Shown here piece by piece: positions 9,486 to 18,911 of a DNA stretch of 64,000 bases. The notes below the pieces were generated by a model. It made no database searches, was not told the DNA's origin, and worked only from the letters and a program-made list of their open reading frames with translations. The first letter of the stretch is position 1. Each line of letters opens with the position of its first letter. Source of the stretch: Arthrobacter rhizosphaerae (GTDB lineage: Bacteria; Actinomycetota; Actinomycetes; Actinomycetales; Micrococcaceae); assembly GCF_023062595.1 (NCBI RefSeq), contig NZ_JALLAN010000007.1:1-64000 (forward strand). Reading direction: 5' to 3'. A program made the position numbers and the translations under genes.

Positions 9486-10466
9486 TTATTTGTTCCGGTC
9501 GACGGCGGCGTCGGAGACGATGTCGATCCGCCAGCCGGTCAGCTTGGCCGCGAGGCGTGCGTTCTGGCCTTCCTTGCCGATCGCAAGGGACAACTGGTAG
9601 TCCGGAACCACCACCCGGGCCGAGCGCGTGGCTTCATCGGTGATGGTGACAGAGTTCACACGCGACGGCGACAGCGCACTTGCGATGAAGGTTGCGGGGT
9701 CGTCGCTGTAGTCCACGATGTCGATTTTCTCGTCATTGAGCTCAGTCATTACTGCTCGAACCCGCGAGCCCATTTCACCGATGCAGGCACCCTTGGCATT
9801 GATCCCGGGAATATTTGCCTTCACAGCAATCTTGGTGCGGTGTCCGGCTTCACGTGCCAAGGCAACGATCTCTACTGAGCGGTCGGCGATCTCGGGGACC
9901 TCCAGCTCGAACAGTTTCCGAACGAGCCCGGGGTGGGAGCGGGACAGGGTGATGGACGGGCCTTTGGTTCCACGGTGCACGTCGATGACAAAGGCACGGA
10001 GCCTGTTGCCGTGGAGGTACTTTTCCCCGGGCACCTGCTCGGGCGGCGGAAGCAAGGCTTCCACCGTGCCGAGGTTGACCTGGATCATGTGCGGGTTGTT
10101 TCCCTGCTGGATGAGGCCGGCAACAAGTTCGCCTTCGCGTCCCTTGAACTCACCCAACACGTTGTCGTCTTCAACGTCACGCAGGCGCTGCAGGATGATC
10201 TGCCGTGCAGTGCTGGCTGCGATCCGGCCAAAGCCAGCCGGGGTGTCCTCGAACTCGCCGATGGGAGCACCGTCGTCGTCGATCTCAGTCGCCCAGATGG
10301 TGACGTGTCCGCTCTTGCGGTCCAGTTCGGCGCGGGCCTTCTCGAAGGCCCCGGGCGACTTGTGGTATGCCACCAGCAGTGCTTGCTCAATGGTGGGAAT
10401 CAGGAGATCCAGCGGGATTTCACGCTCACGCTCCAGGAGTCTCAGTGCGCTCATGTCAATATCCAT
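9486..10466 (-). CDS. nusA: Transcription termination/antitermination factor NusA
   Basis: NusA binds RNA polymerase and modulates pausing, termination and antitermination. The 326-residue form, typical of actinobacteria, has the N-terminal polymerase-binding domain, an S1 domain (about 130-200) and two KH domains, including the segment around [15 protein letters not shown] and the terminal [22 protein letters not shown]. It lacks the acidic repeats of the longer E. coli protein. Its ATG overlaps the rimP stop (TAATG), indicating translational coupling. Confidence 0.97.
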   Translation of the reverse strand: MDIDMSALRLLEREREIPLDLLIPTIEQALLVAYHKSPGAFEKARAELDRKSGHVTIWATEIDDDGAPIGEFEDTPAGFGRIAASTARQIILQRLRDVEDDNVLGEFKGREGELVAGLIQQGNNPHMIQVNLGTVEALLPPPEQVPGEKYLHGNRLRAFVIDVHRGTKGPSITLSRSHPGLVRKLFELEVPEIADRSVEIVALAREAGHRTKIAVKANIPGINAKGACIGEMGSRVRAVMTELNDEKIDIVDYSDDPATFIASALSPSRVNSVTITDEATRSARVVVPDYQLSLAIGKEGQNARLAAKLTGWRIDIVSDAAVDRNK

Positions 10467-11083
10467 TAGGCCTCCTCAGAAGGTCCGTTGTACTCATTTT
10501 CCAGACCAGCCTCTTCGAGGTGGCTGAACTCTATCTCGACTTTTCCTTGACGGATCCTGTCGAAAGGAATCTTGACGGGTTCACCCTGCTTGGGCTTCAT
10601 CCCTTTCTTGACGGTGAGTTCGGGTATCAGCGTCACACCGTCGTCGTCCACGGAAACAATCCGTCCCGTGACGTCATCGCCCTGAATGACCTTTACTTTG
10701 ACCAGCCGTCCGCGTGCACGGTACCAATGGCGTGCTTCGGTCAGAGGACGTCCCACGCCCGGAGACGAAACCTCAAGGTCATAAGGACGATTGTCGTCCT
10801 GGGGGTCCTCGTCCAGTACGTTGGACAGTTCCTTGGAAATCTCGGCAATGACGTCAAGGCTGACCCCGCCGGTTTCTTCCTGAGGCAAATCCACCACTAC
10901 GTGAACCACCCTGTTGGAGCCCGCGATGTTGATATCAACATCCTCCAGATACAGCCTGTGCGCCTGAACTGTGGGTTCCAGGAGCGCGCGGAGCCGCTGA
11001 GCTTCGCGTTGATGCGCAGCGGCGGGCCCGGCCGTTCCTGTCTCGGTACGGTCTGATGAAGTCGTGGCTTCTGCATTGCTCAC
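10466..11083 (-). CDS. rimP: Ribosome maturation factor RimP
   Basis: RimP assists 30S subunit assembly. The 205-residue product contains [17 protein letters not shown], the core motif, and an Sm-like C-terminal domain ([23 protein letters not shown]). An alanine/threonine-rich N-terminal extension of about 25 residues precedes the conserved part. It is the first gene of the leftward translation operon. A GGAAGG-type ribosome site lies upstream, and the divergent DUF4439-like gene begins within about 90 bases. Confidence 0.95.
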   Translation of the reverse strand: MSNAEATTSSDRTETGTAGPAAAHQREAQRLRALLEPTVQAHRLYLEDVDINIAGSNRVVHVVVDLPQEETGGVSLDVIAEISKELSNVLDEDPQDDNRPYDLEVSSPGVGRPLTEARHWYRARGRLVKVKVIQGDDVTGRIVSVDDDGVTLIPELTVKKGMKPKQGEPVKIPFDRIRQGKVEIEFSHLEEAGLENEYNGPSEEA

Positions 11084-11170
11084 GATGCCGGCCGCCTTCC
11101 GCTAGATGATGTTGTGACTACTAGCGTAACGATTTTCCGGCGGCCTTGGTGCACGCGCTTCCCCACCGGC

Positions 11171-12412
11171 ATGACAACATGGTCTGTTGTGAAAGACGAC
11201 ACCCGGGAAAAGCGACGGCCACTTACGTATTTCCGTTACCTTCTCCTTGCCTGTGTTGCCGGACTGGTTATAAGCCTCGGCATTGCAATGACGCCACGGC
11301 CGGCTCCAGAACCGCCTGAACCGGCCTTTTCCGAGCGGGCACGAGCCGCCGCGCTGGAAACTTCACTCAGCCTGCGAAGCTCAGCCCAGCTCCTCGCTGA
11401 TGCGGCTCCTCAGGCTCAGCAGGCCGCGCTAACCCGGGTTGTGACTTTGCTGACAACGCAGGCTAAGGCACTTCTCCCTCCGGGAACTGCTTCTCCGGAG
11501 CCTTCCGCCTCGGCATCGGGAACGCCCTCTGGGACTGTGCCTTCCGGCACATCCACCGGGCCATCGCCGTCGGCCACCGTTGCAGCCGCTTCTGCGGATG
11601 AACTGGTGGCCCGTCTGTCCGCCAGCGGCGTTCAAAGGACCAGTGATGCAGTAGCGGCCGACGGCGGGATGGCCCGGCTGCTGGCAGCTGTGGGTACCGC
11701 GCAACTGCTGGAGGCCTCCGCGTTGGCGGGCGCAGTGGGCGTCCCGGCCCCCGTGGCTGAGATTTCAGGCCTGACACCGGAAGACGTGGAGCAGCTGAAG
11801 CTCGGAGTGCAGGACTGTCTGGCCCCCTCATCAACTGCAGCCTCTTCAGCGGCATCCCCGGCAGGCCCCCCAGCAGCCGATCTGTCCGAAGAGCAGGGCA
11901 GTTCCCTCCTCGCGGCGGCCCTGTCCATGACAGTCAAAACCGAAGCGGAGACTGTCTACGGGTATCAGGTGGCGCTGACACGTTTGGAGAAATCGAGTAC
12001 CCAAGCAGCATCGTTGCTCCTGGCACGGCACGAACAACTGCAGCAGGAGGCCGAGGAGCTGAGCCGCCTGCACTGCGTAAACACCCCCAATCAGGAACCT
12101 GGCTATACCCTGAAGCCGGAATTTCTACAGGCTCCCTCCGCCGGGCTGGGGAGCCTGGAAGCCGGAACCTTGCCCATCTATGCCGATCTTGTGGCTCTGA
12201 GCGAAGGACCCGCGCGTCGCTGGGCGATCGCCGGTCTTTGGGAGGCTGCACGGAGGTCAGTCCAGTGGGGCGCAGATCCAGGCGCTGTGCCGGGCGTGCT
12301 CTTCAACGCCGATCAGCTGCCGCCCTTGCCCGACGAGGCGGCCGCAGATGAAGCGACACGTAAAGTCGATGACGCGGCTGCGGATGACGAAGCAACCGCA
12401 GGGCACCCCTGA
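11171..12412 (+). CDS. Membrane-anchored DUF4439-like (ferritin-like) protein
   Basis: The product has an N-terminal membrane anchor or uncleaved signal (YFRYLLLACVAGLVISLGIAM), a serine/threonine/proline-rich region around residue 110, and a C-terminal helical domain (YGYQVALTRLEKSSTQAAS ... YADLVALSEGPARRWAIAGLW) that resembles the ferritin-like DUF4439 domain often found beside rimP in actinobacteria. The function is unknown. The frame opens at 11114; I prefer the ATG at 11171, with a GTG at 11189 also possible, because 11114 leaves only 30 bases to the divergent rimP start. The C-terminus is rich in alanine and aspartate. Confidence 0.7.
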   Translation: MTTWSVVKDDTREKRRPLTYFRYLLLACVAGLVISLGIAMTPRPAPEPPEPAFSERARAAALETSLSLRSSAQLLADAAPQAQQAALTRVVTLLTTQAKALLPPGTASPEPSASASGTPSGTVPSGTSTGPSPSATVAAASADELVARLSASGVQRTSDAVAADGGMARLLAAVGTAQLLEASALAGAVGVPAPVAEISGLTPEDVEQLKLGVQDCLAPSSTAASSAASPAGPPAADLSEEQGSSLLAAALSMTVKTEAETVYGYQVALTRLEKSSTQAASLLLARHEQLQQEAEELSRLHCVNTPNQEPGYTLKPEFLQAPSAGLGSLEAGTLPIYADLVALSEGPARRWAIAGLWEAARRSVQWGADPGAVPGVLFNADQLPPLPDEAAADEATRKVDDAAADDEATAGHP

Positions 12413-12486
12413 CCATCTGATCCCGCGGTTGCTGGTAGAGCCCGCGTCCACTGGAAAGCTTCCCCTCCCGGTGGTTTGCTGTCCGT

Positions 12487-13215
12487 ATGGATGATCCACA
12501 GCCCGGCAGCCTTCACGAGAACGAGCCCCATGGCGACGACCTCTCGCAGCGCCTGAACTGGCTGCGCGCAGGAGTCCTGGGCGCTAACGACGGAATCGTT
12601 TCCGTAGCCGCCATTGTGGTGGGCGTGGCCGGTGCAACTGCCGCGTCAGGACCCATTCTGGCAGCAGGTGCGGCGGGGTTGGTCGGTGGCGCCATTTCCA
12701 TGGCCCTGGGCGAGTACGTTTCCGTCAGCAGCCAGAGTGACAGCCAGAAGTCACTCATTGAGAAGGAGCGCCGGGAACTCGAGGAACAGCCCGTGGAGGA
12801 GCTTGCCGAACTGACGGCCATCTACCAGCAGAAGGGCCTCAGCATTGAAACCGCCCGGACGGTCGCGGAGGAACTCACCAGGCATGACGCGCTGTCTGCC
12901 CACCTCTCGGCAGAACTTCACATTGATGAAGACGACATCGTAAATCCCTGGCATGCTGCGTTCGCCTCGGCATCCGCGTTCGTCATTGGAGCCATCCTTC
13001 CGCTGCTGGCAATTCTGTTGCCGCCCCAGGAGATCCGTGTCCCCGTCACTTTTGTTGCAGTGCTGGCAGCGCTGGCGGCAACGGGAGCGCTAGGGGCATG
13101 GATCGGGGGCGGCTCGAAGGGCCGTGCCGCCATTCGGGTGGTTATCGGGGGTGCGCTGGCTTTGGCGGCGACCTTCAGCATCGGTAACCTGCTGGGAGCC
13201 AGCGGCGTGGTCTGA
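12487..13215 (+). CDS. VIT1/CCC1-family transporter
   Basis: The 242-residue membrane protein has the VIT1/CCC1 fold: an N-terminal helix with LRAGVLGANDGIVSVAAIVVG, then GGAISMALGEYVSVSSQSD, a long amphipathic cytosolic stretch rich in glutamate (EKERRELEEQPVEELAEL) that binds metals in plant VIT1, and three C-terminal membrane helices. Family members carry iron or manganese, so metal detoxification or storage is the likely role (inference). It stands alone, 75 bases after the DUF4439-like gene. Confidence 0.88.
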   Translation: MDDPQPGSLHENEPHGDDLSQRLNWLRAGVLGANDGIVSVAAIVVGVAGATAASGPILAAGAAGLVGGAISMALGEYVSVSSQSDSQKSLIEKERRELEEQPVEELAELTAIYQQKGLSIETARTVAEELTRHDALSAHLSAELHIDEDDIVNPWHAAFASASAFVIGAILPLLAILLPPQEIRVPVTFVAVLAALAATGALGAWIGGGSKGRAAIRVVIGGALALAATFSIGNLLGASGVV

Positions 13216-13255
13216 ATCCCGGCTGCAGCGCGTGTCCTGGACTACGCTGGTGCTG

Positions 13256-14323
13256 ATGATCCGGTCAGCAGAAGTACCCGTACCCGTAGACCTCACCCGG
13301 AGGTACAGCACTACCAGCTCCGGGCGGGCTTGGCTTGCGTCACTTCCCGGGCTGATCCAGGGCCGGCTGGACCACTGGAGCCTGGAACTTGACCTTCCCG
13401 ACGGCGCAGAGCCGTGGAACGGACATGGAGCCATCGTTGTCCCGGTGATGAATTCCGGCGTTCCTGCAGTCCTCAAGGTGGCCTATCCTCACGATGAAGC
13501 CCGGGTCGAGCGGCACGCCCTGGCCTTGTGGAACGGACGCGGTGCAGTCCGTCTGCTGGATTCCGACGCCGGAACGTGCGCAATGCTGCTGGAGCGGCTC
13601 GATCCGGTCCGGTCTTTGGAGGAGGCGCCCATGGACACGGCGGTTGAGGTCTGGGGTGGCCTGGTCCGCCAGCTCAGCCTGGTTCCCGACGCCAACGCCG
13701 AATGGGCGGAATTCGAACATGTGGCAGCACGGGCCGAGCGTTGGAGCGATGACCTTGCAGCGGAGTGGGAACAACTGGGCCGGCCCTTCCCTCGATGGCT
13801 GCTGGAAGCGGCCTTGGAGGTTTGCCAGACACGGGGAGCCGTGGGCCGACGCTCGGGGCGGGATGTTCTGGTCAACACCGACTTCCATTTCCTGAACATC
13901 CTGGCCCGTCCCGATGCTCCGGTATTAGCTGGGCCAGGCGACTATGCGGCAATAGACCCCCAGCCCATGATCGGGGAAGCCGAGTTCGCGGTGGCGCCAC
14001 TGCTGTGGAACCGGCTGGGCGACCTTTCCACCCGCGACCCGGGCCGGGGCCTCGTGGAGAGGTGCAGGGATTTCAGTCAGTCAGCGGGACTGGACGCGGA
14101 CACTGCTGCCCAGTGGGCCGTGGCCCGGGAAGTGGATAATGCCTTGCATTACGCTGCGCGGCCGCGCCACGAAGGAGACCTGGCCCGCTCGCTGTGGGTC
14201 GCCAGCACACTTGCGGGCCGTACGCTTTCCGGGCTCCCCGCCCCGCACGAGCTGCCCGAGCCCGGCGCAGCCCATAAAGGGTCCCCGGGGTGGGCCGCTG
14301 GAATGCCGGGGCAGGGCAGCTAA
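13256..14323 (+). CDS. Aminoglycoside-phosphotransferase-like kinase (StrB/APH(6) type)
   Basis: The 355-residue protein resembles the aminoglycoside/hydroxyurea kinase family: VPAVLKVAYPHDEARVERHALALW supplies the ATP-binding lysine region, and VLVNTDFHFLNILA is the catalytic loop, followed by AIDPQPMIGEAEF for metal binding. The catalytic aspartate and the later asparagine of the HxDxxxxN motif are present, but the histidine is replaced by asparagine. Real resistance activity cannot be assumed. The ATG at 13256 follows TACGCT by seven bases, so translation may be leaderless. Its stop overlaps the stop of the convergent decarboxylase gene. Confidence 0.8.
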   Translation: MIRSAEVPVPVDLTRRYSTTSSGRAWLASLPGLIQGRLDHWSLELDLPDGAEPWNGHGAIVVPVMNSGVPAVLKVAYPHDEARVERHALALWNGRGAVRLLDSDAGTCAMLLERLDPVRSLEEAPMDTAVEVWGGLVRQLSLVPDANAEWAEFEHVAARAERWSDDLAAEWEQLGRPFPRWLLEAALEVCQTRGAVGRRSGRDVLVNTDFHFLNILARPDAPVLAGPGDYAAIDPQPMIGEAEFAVAPLLWNRLGDLSTRDPGRGLVERCRDFSQSAGLDADTAAQWAVAREVDNALHYAARPRHEGDLARSLWVASTLAGRTLSGLPAPHELPEPGAAHKGSPGWAAGMPGQGS

Positions 14324-15708
14324 GAGCGTACCGCCGCTATTGCGCTTTCGATTGCCGCAACAGCAACGTTGACGTCCTCTTCGCTGGTGCTCCAGTTACT
14401 GACCGAGATCCGGAGGATGTCCTTGCCCTGCCAGCGGGATCCGGACATCCACACGTGGCCGTCAGCAATAATCCGGGCAGTGACAGCACGCGTTGTGGCA
14501 TCGTCCCCGAACGCCAGCGACACCTGCGTGTAGTCAACGTCATTCAGCACTTCTACGCCGCCCACGGCAGACAGCCTTCCCGCAAGCTGGGCTGCTCGAT
14601 TGGCCAACCGCCGGATTTGCTCTGCCACGCCCTCCTTCCCCAAGGACTTCAGGGCCGCCCATACGGGGACTCCCCTGGCCCGTCGGGAGAGCTCTGGCAC
14701 TTTGTCGAAAGGATCGGCGGAACCCTCCACGTCCTGGATCAGGTAGCTGGTGCTGACTCCCATCGCCCTACGGAGTGCCATCGCGTCTTTCACCACGGCA
14801 ATCCCGCAGTCGTAGGCGACGTTCAGGCTCTTGTGCGCATCCGTTGCCCACGAATCGGCCAGGTCCACGCCCTCGGTCAGCGCAGACAGTTCCGGCACGG
14901 CAGCCGCCCATAGTCCGAAGGCGCCGTCCACGTGGACCCAGGCGTCGTGCTTCCTGGCAACACTGATCGCTTCACTGAACGGATCAAAAGCTCCGGAATG
15001 CAGATTTCCAGCCTGCAGGCACACGAGCAAAGGGCCGGTTCCCTCCCCAAGGACCCGGTCAAGTTCCGCAGGAATAATCCGCCCCTGCCGGTCAGAGGGA
15101 ACGATTACGGGCGTCCCCAAACCCACGTACCGCAAGGCCAGATCTACGCTGGCATGCCGCTCTTGGCCCACTACACAGCGGATCCGTGGCCCGCCGGCGA
15201 GACCGTCGGCGTCCACGTCCCAGCCGACGTTCGTCAACAGCCGCCAGCGCGCGGCCGCCAGTGAGGTGAAGTTGGCCATGGTAGCTCCGGTGACGAATCC
15301 GACGTCGGACTCCGGCGGAAGGCCCAGGAGCTCAACAATCCAGTCCCCGGCCGCTTCCTCGATAGCCGCCGCCGCAGGGGTGGCATAGCGCATCCCTGTG
15401 TTCTGGTCCCACGCACTGACCATCCAGTCGGCGGCCAGGGCAGCGGGAAGCGTTCCGCCCATGACCCAGCCGAAGAAGCGTCCGGACGGCATAGCCATCA
15501 GTCCGGGTTCGGCATGAGTGGCGAGATACTCCACAACGTCAGCGGCAGCCATGCCTTCGTGCTGGAGCGGTCCGCCGAAGACTTCCAGCAACTCCGCCGC
15601 GGTTTTCTTTGGCCCCACATGGCGCCCCGGAAGGCTGTCCAGCCATTCCGTGGCATGCCTTGAGGCCGCCTCCAACGCTTCCCTGTATGGTTCTGAACCT
15701 GCTGACAT
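14320..15708 (-). CDS. PLP-dependent group II decarboxylase
   Basis: The 462-residue protein has the fold-type I core of aromatic-L-amino-acid and glutamate decarboxylases: the cofactor histidine/aspartate region VHVDGAFGLWAAAVPEL and the Schiff-base lysine in WATDAHKSLNVAYDCG. The N-terminal HATEWLDSLPGRHVGPK resembles bacterial decarboxylase-like proteins of unassigned substrate. The gene is convergent with the kinase gene (four-base overlap) and followed on its promoter side by a TauE-type transporter. The exact substrate is not visible. Confidence 0.85.
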   Translation of the reverse strand: MSAGSEPYREALEAASRHATEWLDSLPGRHVGPKKTAAELLEVFGGPLQHEGMAAADVVEYLATHAEPGLMAMPSGRFFGWVMGGTLPAALAADWMVSAWDQNTGMRYATPAAAAIEEAAGDWIVELLGLPPESDVGFVTGATMANFTSLAAARWRLLTNVGWDVDADGLAGGPRIRCVVGQERHASVDLALRYVGLGTPVIVPSDRQGRIIPAELDRVLGEGTGPLLVCLQAGNLHSGAFDPFSEAISVARKHDAWVHVDGAFGLWAAAVPELSALTEGVDLADSWATDAHKSLNVAYDCGIAVVKDAMALRRAMGVSTSYLIQDVEGSADPFDKVPELSRRARGVPVWAALKSLGKEGVAEQIRRLANRAAQLAGRLSAVGGVEVLNDVDYTQVSLAFGDDATTRAVTARIIADGHVWMSGSRWQGKDILRISVSNWSTSEEDVNVAVAAIESAIAAVRS

Positions 15709-15765
15709 AGGAGCATGCTACGCCTGCACTTTTGCATGCGGGAGGGTGTCTGCGGAAGGGGCTGC

Positions 15766-16569
15766 CTAGGCGAAGGTGTCGTGCCAGACGTCGTAGCCGA
15801 GCTTGATGATGAGTGCACCTACCACGCTGAGGAAAACGATCCGGATGAAGCGGCTCCCCTGCTTCACGGCTGTTCTGGCCCCCAGGTATCCGCCCGCCAT
15901 GTTTGCCACGCCCAGCAGCAGACCAATGCCCCACAGAAGTGAGCCGTGCGGCAGGAAGAAGATGAGCGCCCCGGCGTTGGTAGCCATGTTGACGATCTTC
16001 GCCTTCGCGCTGGCTTCGAGAAAGGCATAGCCCATGGCGGATACCAGGGCAATGACCAGGAAAGAACCGGTCCCCGGGCCAATCAGCCCGTCATAGAAGC
16101 CGATGACAGCGCCGATCAGGCAGGCCACAACATAGTGGGTGCGGCCGTCATGCCGCAGCACAGTGAGGTTGCCGACGTCGGGCTTGAAGGCCGTAAAAAG
16201 CGCGACGGCGATCAGTGCCGCCACGATGATCGGCTTGAAGACGCTGGCCGGGAGCGTGGCGGCCAGCACTGCTCCCCCGAAGCTGCCGGCCAAAGCGATG
16301 ACGGCCATGGGGATGGCTGTCCATAGATCCGGCCGGACACGGCGGTAGAACGTCACCGAGCTGGTGGTCGTCCCGAAGATGGAGCCCATCTTGTTGGTTG
16401 CCAAGGCCTGAACAGGGGTGATCCCAGGCACCAGCAAAAGCGCGGGCAACTGGAGGAGTCCGCCGCCTCCGACCACGGCGTCCACCCAGCCCGCAGCAAA
16501 TCCCGCCACGACCAGCAGGATGATTGTTGCAAGCTGGATCGACTCGAAGCCTGAGACCACGCCGTCCAA
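15766..16569 (-). CDS. TauE/SafE-family sulfite/organic anion exporter
   Basis: The 267-residue polytopic protein has the two related halves of the TauE/SafE family: GFAAGWVDAVVGGGGLLQLPALLLVPGITPVQALATNK near the start and GFYDGLIGPGTGSFLVIALV in the second half, with about eight membrane helices. Family members export sulfite, sulfoacetate or related anions. It starts four bases from the proS stop on the same strand, so it is likely cotranscribed with proS without an obvious functional link. Confidence 0.9.
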   Translation of the reverse strand: MDGVVSGFESIQLATIILLVVAGFAAGWVDAVVGGGGLLQLPALLLVPGITPVQALATNKMGSIFGTTTSSVTFYRRVRPDLWTAIPMAVIALAGSFGGAVLAATLPASVFKPIIVAALIAVALFTAFKPDVGNLTVLRHDGRTHYVVACLIGAVIGFYDGLIGPGTGSFLVIALVSAMGYAFLEASAKAKIVNMATNAGALIFFLPHGSLLWGIGLLLGVANMAGGYLGARTAVKQGSRFIRIVFLSVVGALIIKLGYDVWHDTFA

Positions 16570-16573
16570 GGTG

Positions 16574-18388
16574 CTAGCGGCTGTTGCGGGCGGCGTTGAC
16601 CACGTAGTCCACGGCCTTGTCCACAGTCACGTTCTCGGCCTCTCCGCTTCGGCGGTCCTTGATCTCGACGACGCCGTCCACCAGGCCGCGGCCGACCGCC
16701 AGAATGGTGGGGACGCCCACGAGCTCGGCATCGCCGAACTTAACGCCGGGAGAAACCTTCGGGCGGTCGTCGTAAATGACTTCCAATCCAGCGGCCTCAA
16801 GTTCGAGCGCGAGCTTTTCAGCAGTGTCAAAAATTTCCTCACCCCGGCCCACAGCAACGACGTGGACATCGGCCGGGGCAACTGCCCTCGGCCAAACGAG
16901 TCCCTTGTCATCGTGGTTGGACTCCGCCAGGGCAGCCACTGCACGGGTCACGCCCACGCCGTAGGAGCCCATGGTGACCACCACTTGTTTGCCATTCTGG
17001 TCGAGAACCTTGAGCTCAAGGGCTTCGGCATACTTCCGCCCGAGCTGGAAGATGTGCCCCATCTCGATACCACGGGCCGTCTCCAGCGGGCCGGAGCCGT
17101 CGGGAGCTTCGTCACCTGCACGTACCTCAGTGCATTCGATGACGCCGTCCCAGCCAAAGTCGCGGCGGGCAACGAGTCCGTAGACGTGCTTGCCTGCTTC
17201 ATTTGCACCGGTGACCCAGGTGGTACCGCTGACCACACGGGGGTCCACAAGGTAGAGCAGCTTGGCAGCACCCTCCAGCCCCAGGAAAGGTTCGTCCAAG
17301 GACAGGCCAGGGCCAAGGTAACCCTTCACGATCAACGGGTTCTTCTTCAGGTCATCCTCGTTGGCCGCTTCAAGGCCAATCTCACCGGCAACAGGCAGGA
17401 ATCGACCGATGTTCGCTTCGACGCGCTTCAGGTCCACTCCCCGGTCGCCCGGCAGCCCGATGACGACGATCTGGCGCTCCCCTGTTGGCAGGGTGACTGC
17501 CAGAACAACATTCTTGAGGGTATCCGCGGCGGTCCAAGCGCCGCCGTCGGCCTCGTTGCGAGGCACCAGCTGGTTGGATGCCTCCACCAGGGTATCGATG
17601 GTGGGAGTGCCCGGGGTGTCCAGGACCTCCGCGGGCGGAGCAGCGCTGAAGTCTATGTCATCGGGAACTACTGTGGTGACGGCCTCCACGTTCGCGGCGT
17701 AGCCGCCTGCTGAACGCACGAACGTGTCCTCACCGATCTCGGTGGGGTGGAGGAACTCTTCGCTCTTGGAACCGCCCATCGCACCGGCGGTGGCGGCGAC
17801 GGGAATGACCTCCAGGCCCAGCCGCTCGAAGATCCGGAGATAGGCACCCCGGTGTGCGGCGTAGCTGGCGTCCAGGCCGGCGTCGTCGACATCGAAGGAG
17901 TAAGAGTCCTTCATGATGAATTCGCGGCCGCGTAGCAGGCCCGCGCGGGGACGGGCTTCGTCCCGATACTTGTTCTGGATCTGGTAGATGCTGAGCGGCA
18001 GATCCTTGTAGGACGAATAAAGGTCCTTGACCAGCAGAGTGAACATTTCCTCGTGAGTCGGGGCAAGCAGATAGTCGGCACCCTTGCGGTCCTTGAGCCG
18101 GAAAATCCCGTCGCCGTACTCTGTCCAGCGGTTGGTGACCTCGTAGGGCTCCTTGGGCAGGAGCGCCGGGAAGTGCACTTCCTGGGCGCCGATGGCGGCC
18201 ATTTCCTCGCGAATAACCTGCTCAACCCTGCGCAGTACGCTCAGGCCCAGCGGCAGCCAGGTGTAGATGCCCGGCGCCGCGCGGCGGATGTATCCGGCCC
18301 TGACCAGTAGCCGGTGGCTGGCCACCTCGGCATCGACGGGATCTTCACGCAATGTGCGCAGGAAAAGTTTGGAGAGGCGAAGGACCAC
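16574..18388 (-). CDS. proS: Prolyl-tRNA synthetase
   Basis: A class II aminoacyl-tRNA synthetase that charges tRNA-Pro. The N-terminus [17 protein letters not shown], motif 2 ([21 protein letters not shown]) and motif 3 ([16 protein letters not shown]) are clear, with the long bacterial INS editing insertion between motifs 2 and 3 and a C-terminal anticodon-binding domain. The frame continues upstream to 18436, but the GTG at 18388 gives the usual family N-terminus and 604 residues. Confidence 0.96.
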   Translation of the reverse strand: MVLRLSKLFLRTLREDPVDAEVASHRLLVRAGYIRRAAPGIYTWLPLGLSVLRRVEQVIREEMAAIGAQEVHFPALLPKEPYEVTNRWTEYGDGIFRLKDRKGADYLLAPTHEEMFTLLVKDLYSSYKDLPLSIYQIQNKYRDEARPRAGLLRGREFIMKDSYSFDVDDAGLDASYAAHRGAYLRIFERLGLEVIPVAATAGAMGGSKSEEFLHPTEIGEDTFVRSAGGYAANVEAVTTVVPDDIDFSAAPPAEVLDTPGTPTIDTLVEASNQLVPRNEADGGAWTAADTLKNVVLAVTLPTGERQIVVIGLPGDRGVDLKRVEANIGRFLPVAGEIGLEAANEDDLKKNPLIVKGYLGPGLSLDEPFLGLEGAAKLLYLVDPRVVSGTTWVTGANEAGKHVYGLVARRDFGWDGVIECTEVRAGDEAPDGSGPLETARGIEMGHIFQLGRKYAEALELKVLDQNGKQVVVTMGSYGVGVTRAVAALAESNHDDKGLVWPRAVAPADVHVVAVGRGEEIFDTAEKLALELEAAGLEVIYDDRPKVSPGVKFGDAELVGVPTILAVGRGLVDGVVEIKDRRSGEAENVTVDKAVDYVVNAARNSR

Positions 18389-18498
18389 TGGTCGGTATCC
18401 GTTTCTGGGGAACTGGCAAAAATGTCTGGATACCAATCTACCGGTTGGAGGCCCCTATGCTATGCGCGGGCTGTGGTCCTCACCTGCCCGGACACAGA

Positions 18499-18566
18499 AG
18501 AGCCACGCCCTAACTGAAGGAAGCCCCTGGCCAGCTCGGCTGGTCATCCTGTTGTGGCGTGGCTCT
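18499..18566. other. Nested inverted repeat, possible structured RNA
   Basis: AGAGCCACGCC at 18499-18509 is exactly complementary to GGCGTGGCTCT at 18556-18566. Inside, CCAGC-TCG-GCTGG forms a shorter stem. Neither side is followed by a T-run. It lies about 110 bases before the proS start on the minus strand, so it could be part of the proS leader, or it may be a stand-alone structure. Confidence 0.45.
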
Positions 18567-18825
18567 GCGGCCTGAAAGACCAAGTAATTCTGTGCGTGTT
18601 CCTGCTTGGTACTGCATCCGTTCTCCAGCCTGGCAGCCAGTCCGAATGCTGGCTGTTGCCTTAGGACGTGTCCCCTAACTTCCTATCCACTGACGTGGCA
18701 AGGTCAACGCAAAGTGCCATTTTGGGAATTCCTTCCTGAGAGACCGACGCGCCCCATCAGCGCGGCTACGTAGAAACTTATGTGATCCCGGCCACCATTT
18801 CAAGAGTTCTTAACGCAAATGACTG

Positions 18826-18854
18826 TTGACGACGGCGGCTGCCGGGTCTACGTT
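18826..18854 (+). promoter_or_regulatory. Sigma-A-type promoter of the ABC exporter operon
   Basis: TTGACG at 18826 and TACGTT at 18849 are separated by 17 bases, a good match to the vegetative consensus. The operator-like palindrome begins three bases after the -10 element. A strong GGGGAGG ribosome site lies just before the ATG at 18912. Confidence 0.6.
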
Positions 18855-18856
18855 TT

Positions 18857-18874
18857 ATTCATCAGGTGATGAAT
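18857..18874. promoter_or_regulatory. Palindrome overlapping the exporter transcription start
   Basis: ATTCATCA-GG-TGATGAAT is a perfect inverted repeat with 8-bp arms, directly after the -10 element of the exporter promoter. Its position fits a repressor site for the TetR protein encoded as the third gene of the operon; the assignment is inference. Confidence 0.6.
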
Positions 18875-18911
18875 TATTTCCCCTGGCAGAAGTACTTCGG
18901 GGAGGAAAAAG

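Larger units (their letters stand above)
18389..18911. other. Intergenic region between proS and the ABC exporter
   Basis: This gap of 523 bp separates two divergent transcription units. It holds an 11-bp inverted repeat enclosing a second stem (18499-18566), a smaller inverted repeat (CAGCCAG at 18634 and CTGGCTG at 18649), and the promoter, operator-like palindrome and ribosome site of the exporter at its right end. No convincing coding frame or tRNA is seen. Confidence 0.7.

Noticed and set aside
16418..17713. Rightward frame of 431 codons opposite proS
   Set aside because: The proS motifs on the other strand are unambiguous and no domain is visible in the opposite product.
18389..18911. 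tRNA gene or transposon remnant in the intergenic gap
   Set aside because: No cloverleaf with a CCA-type end and no flanking target duplications or transposase fragment are visible; only the inverted repeats are left.
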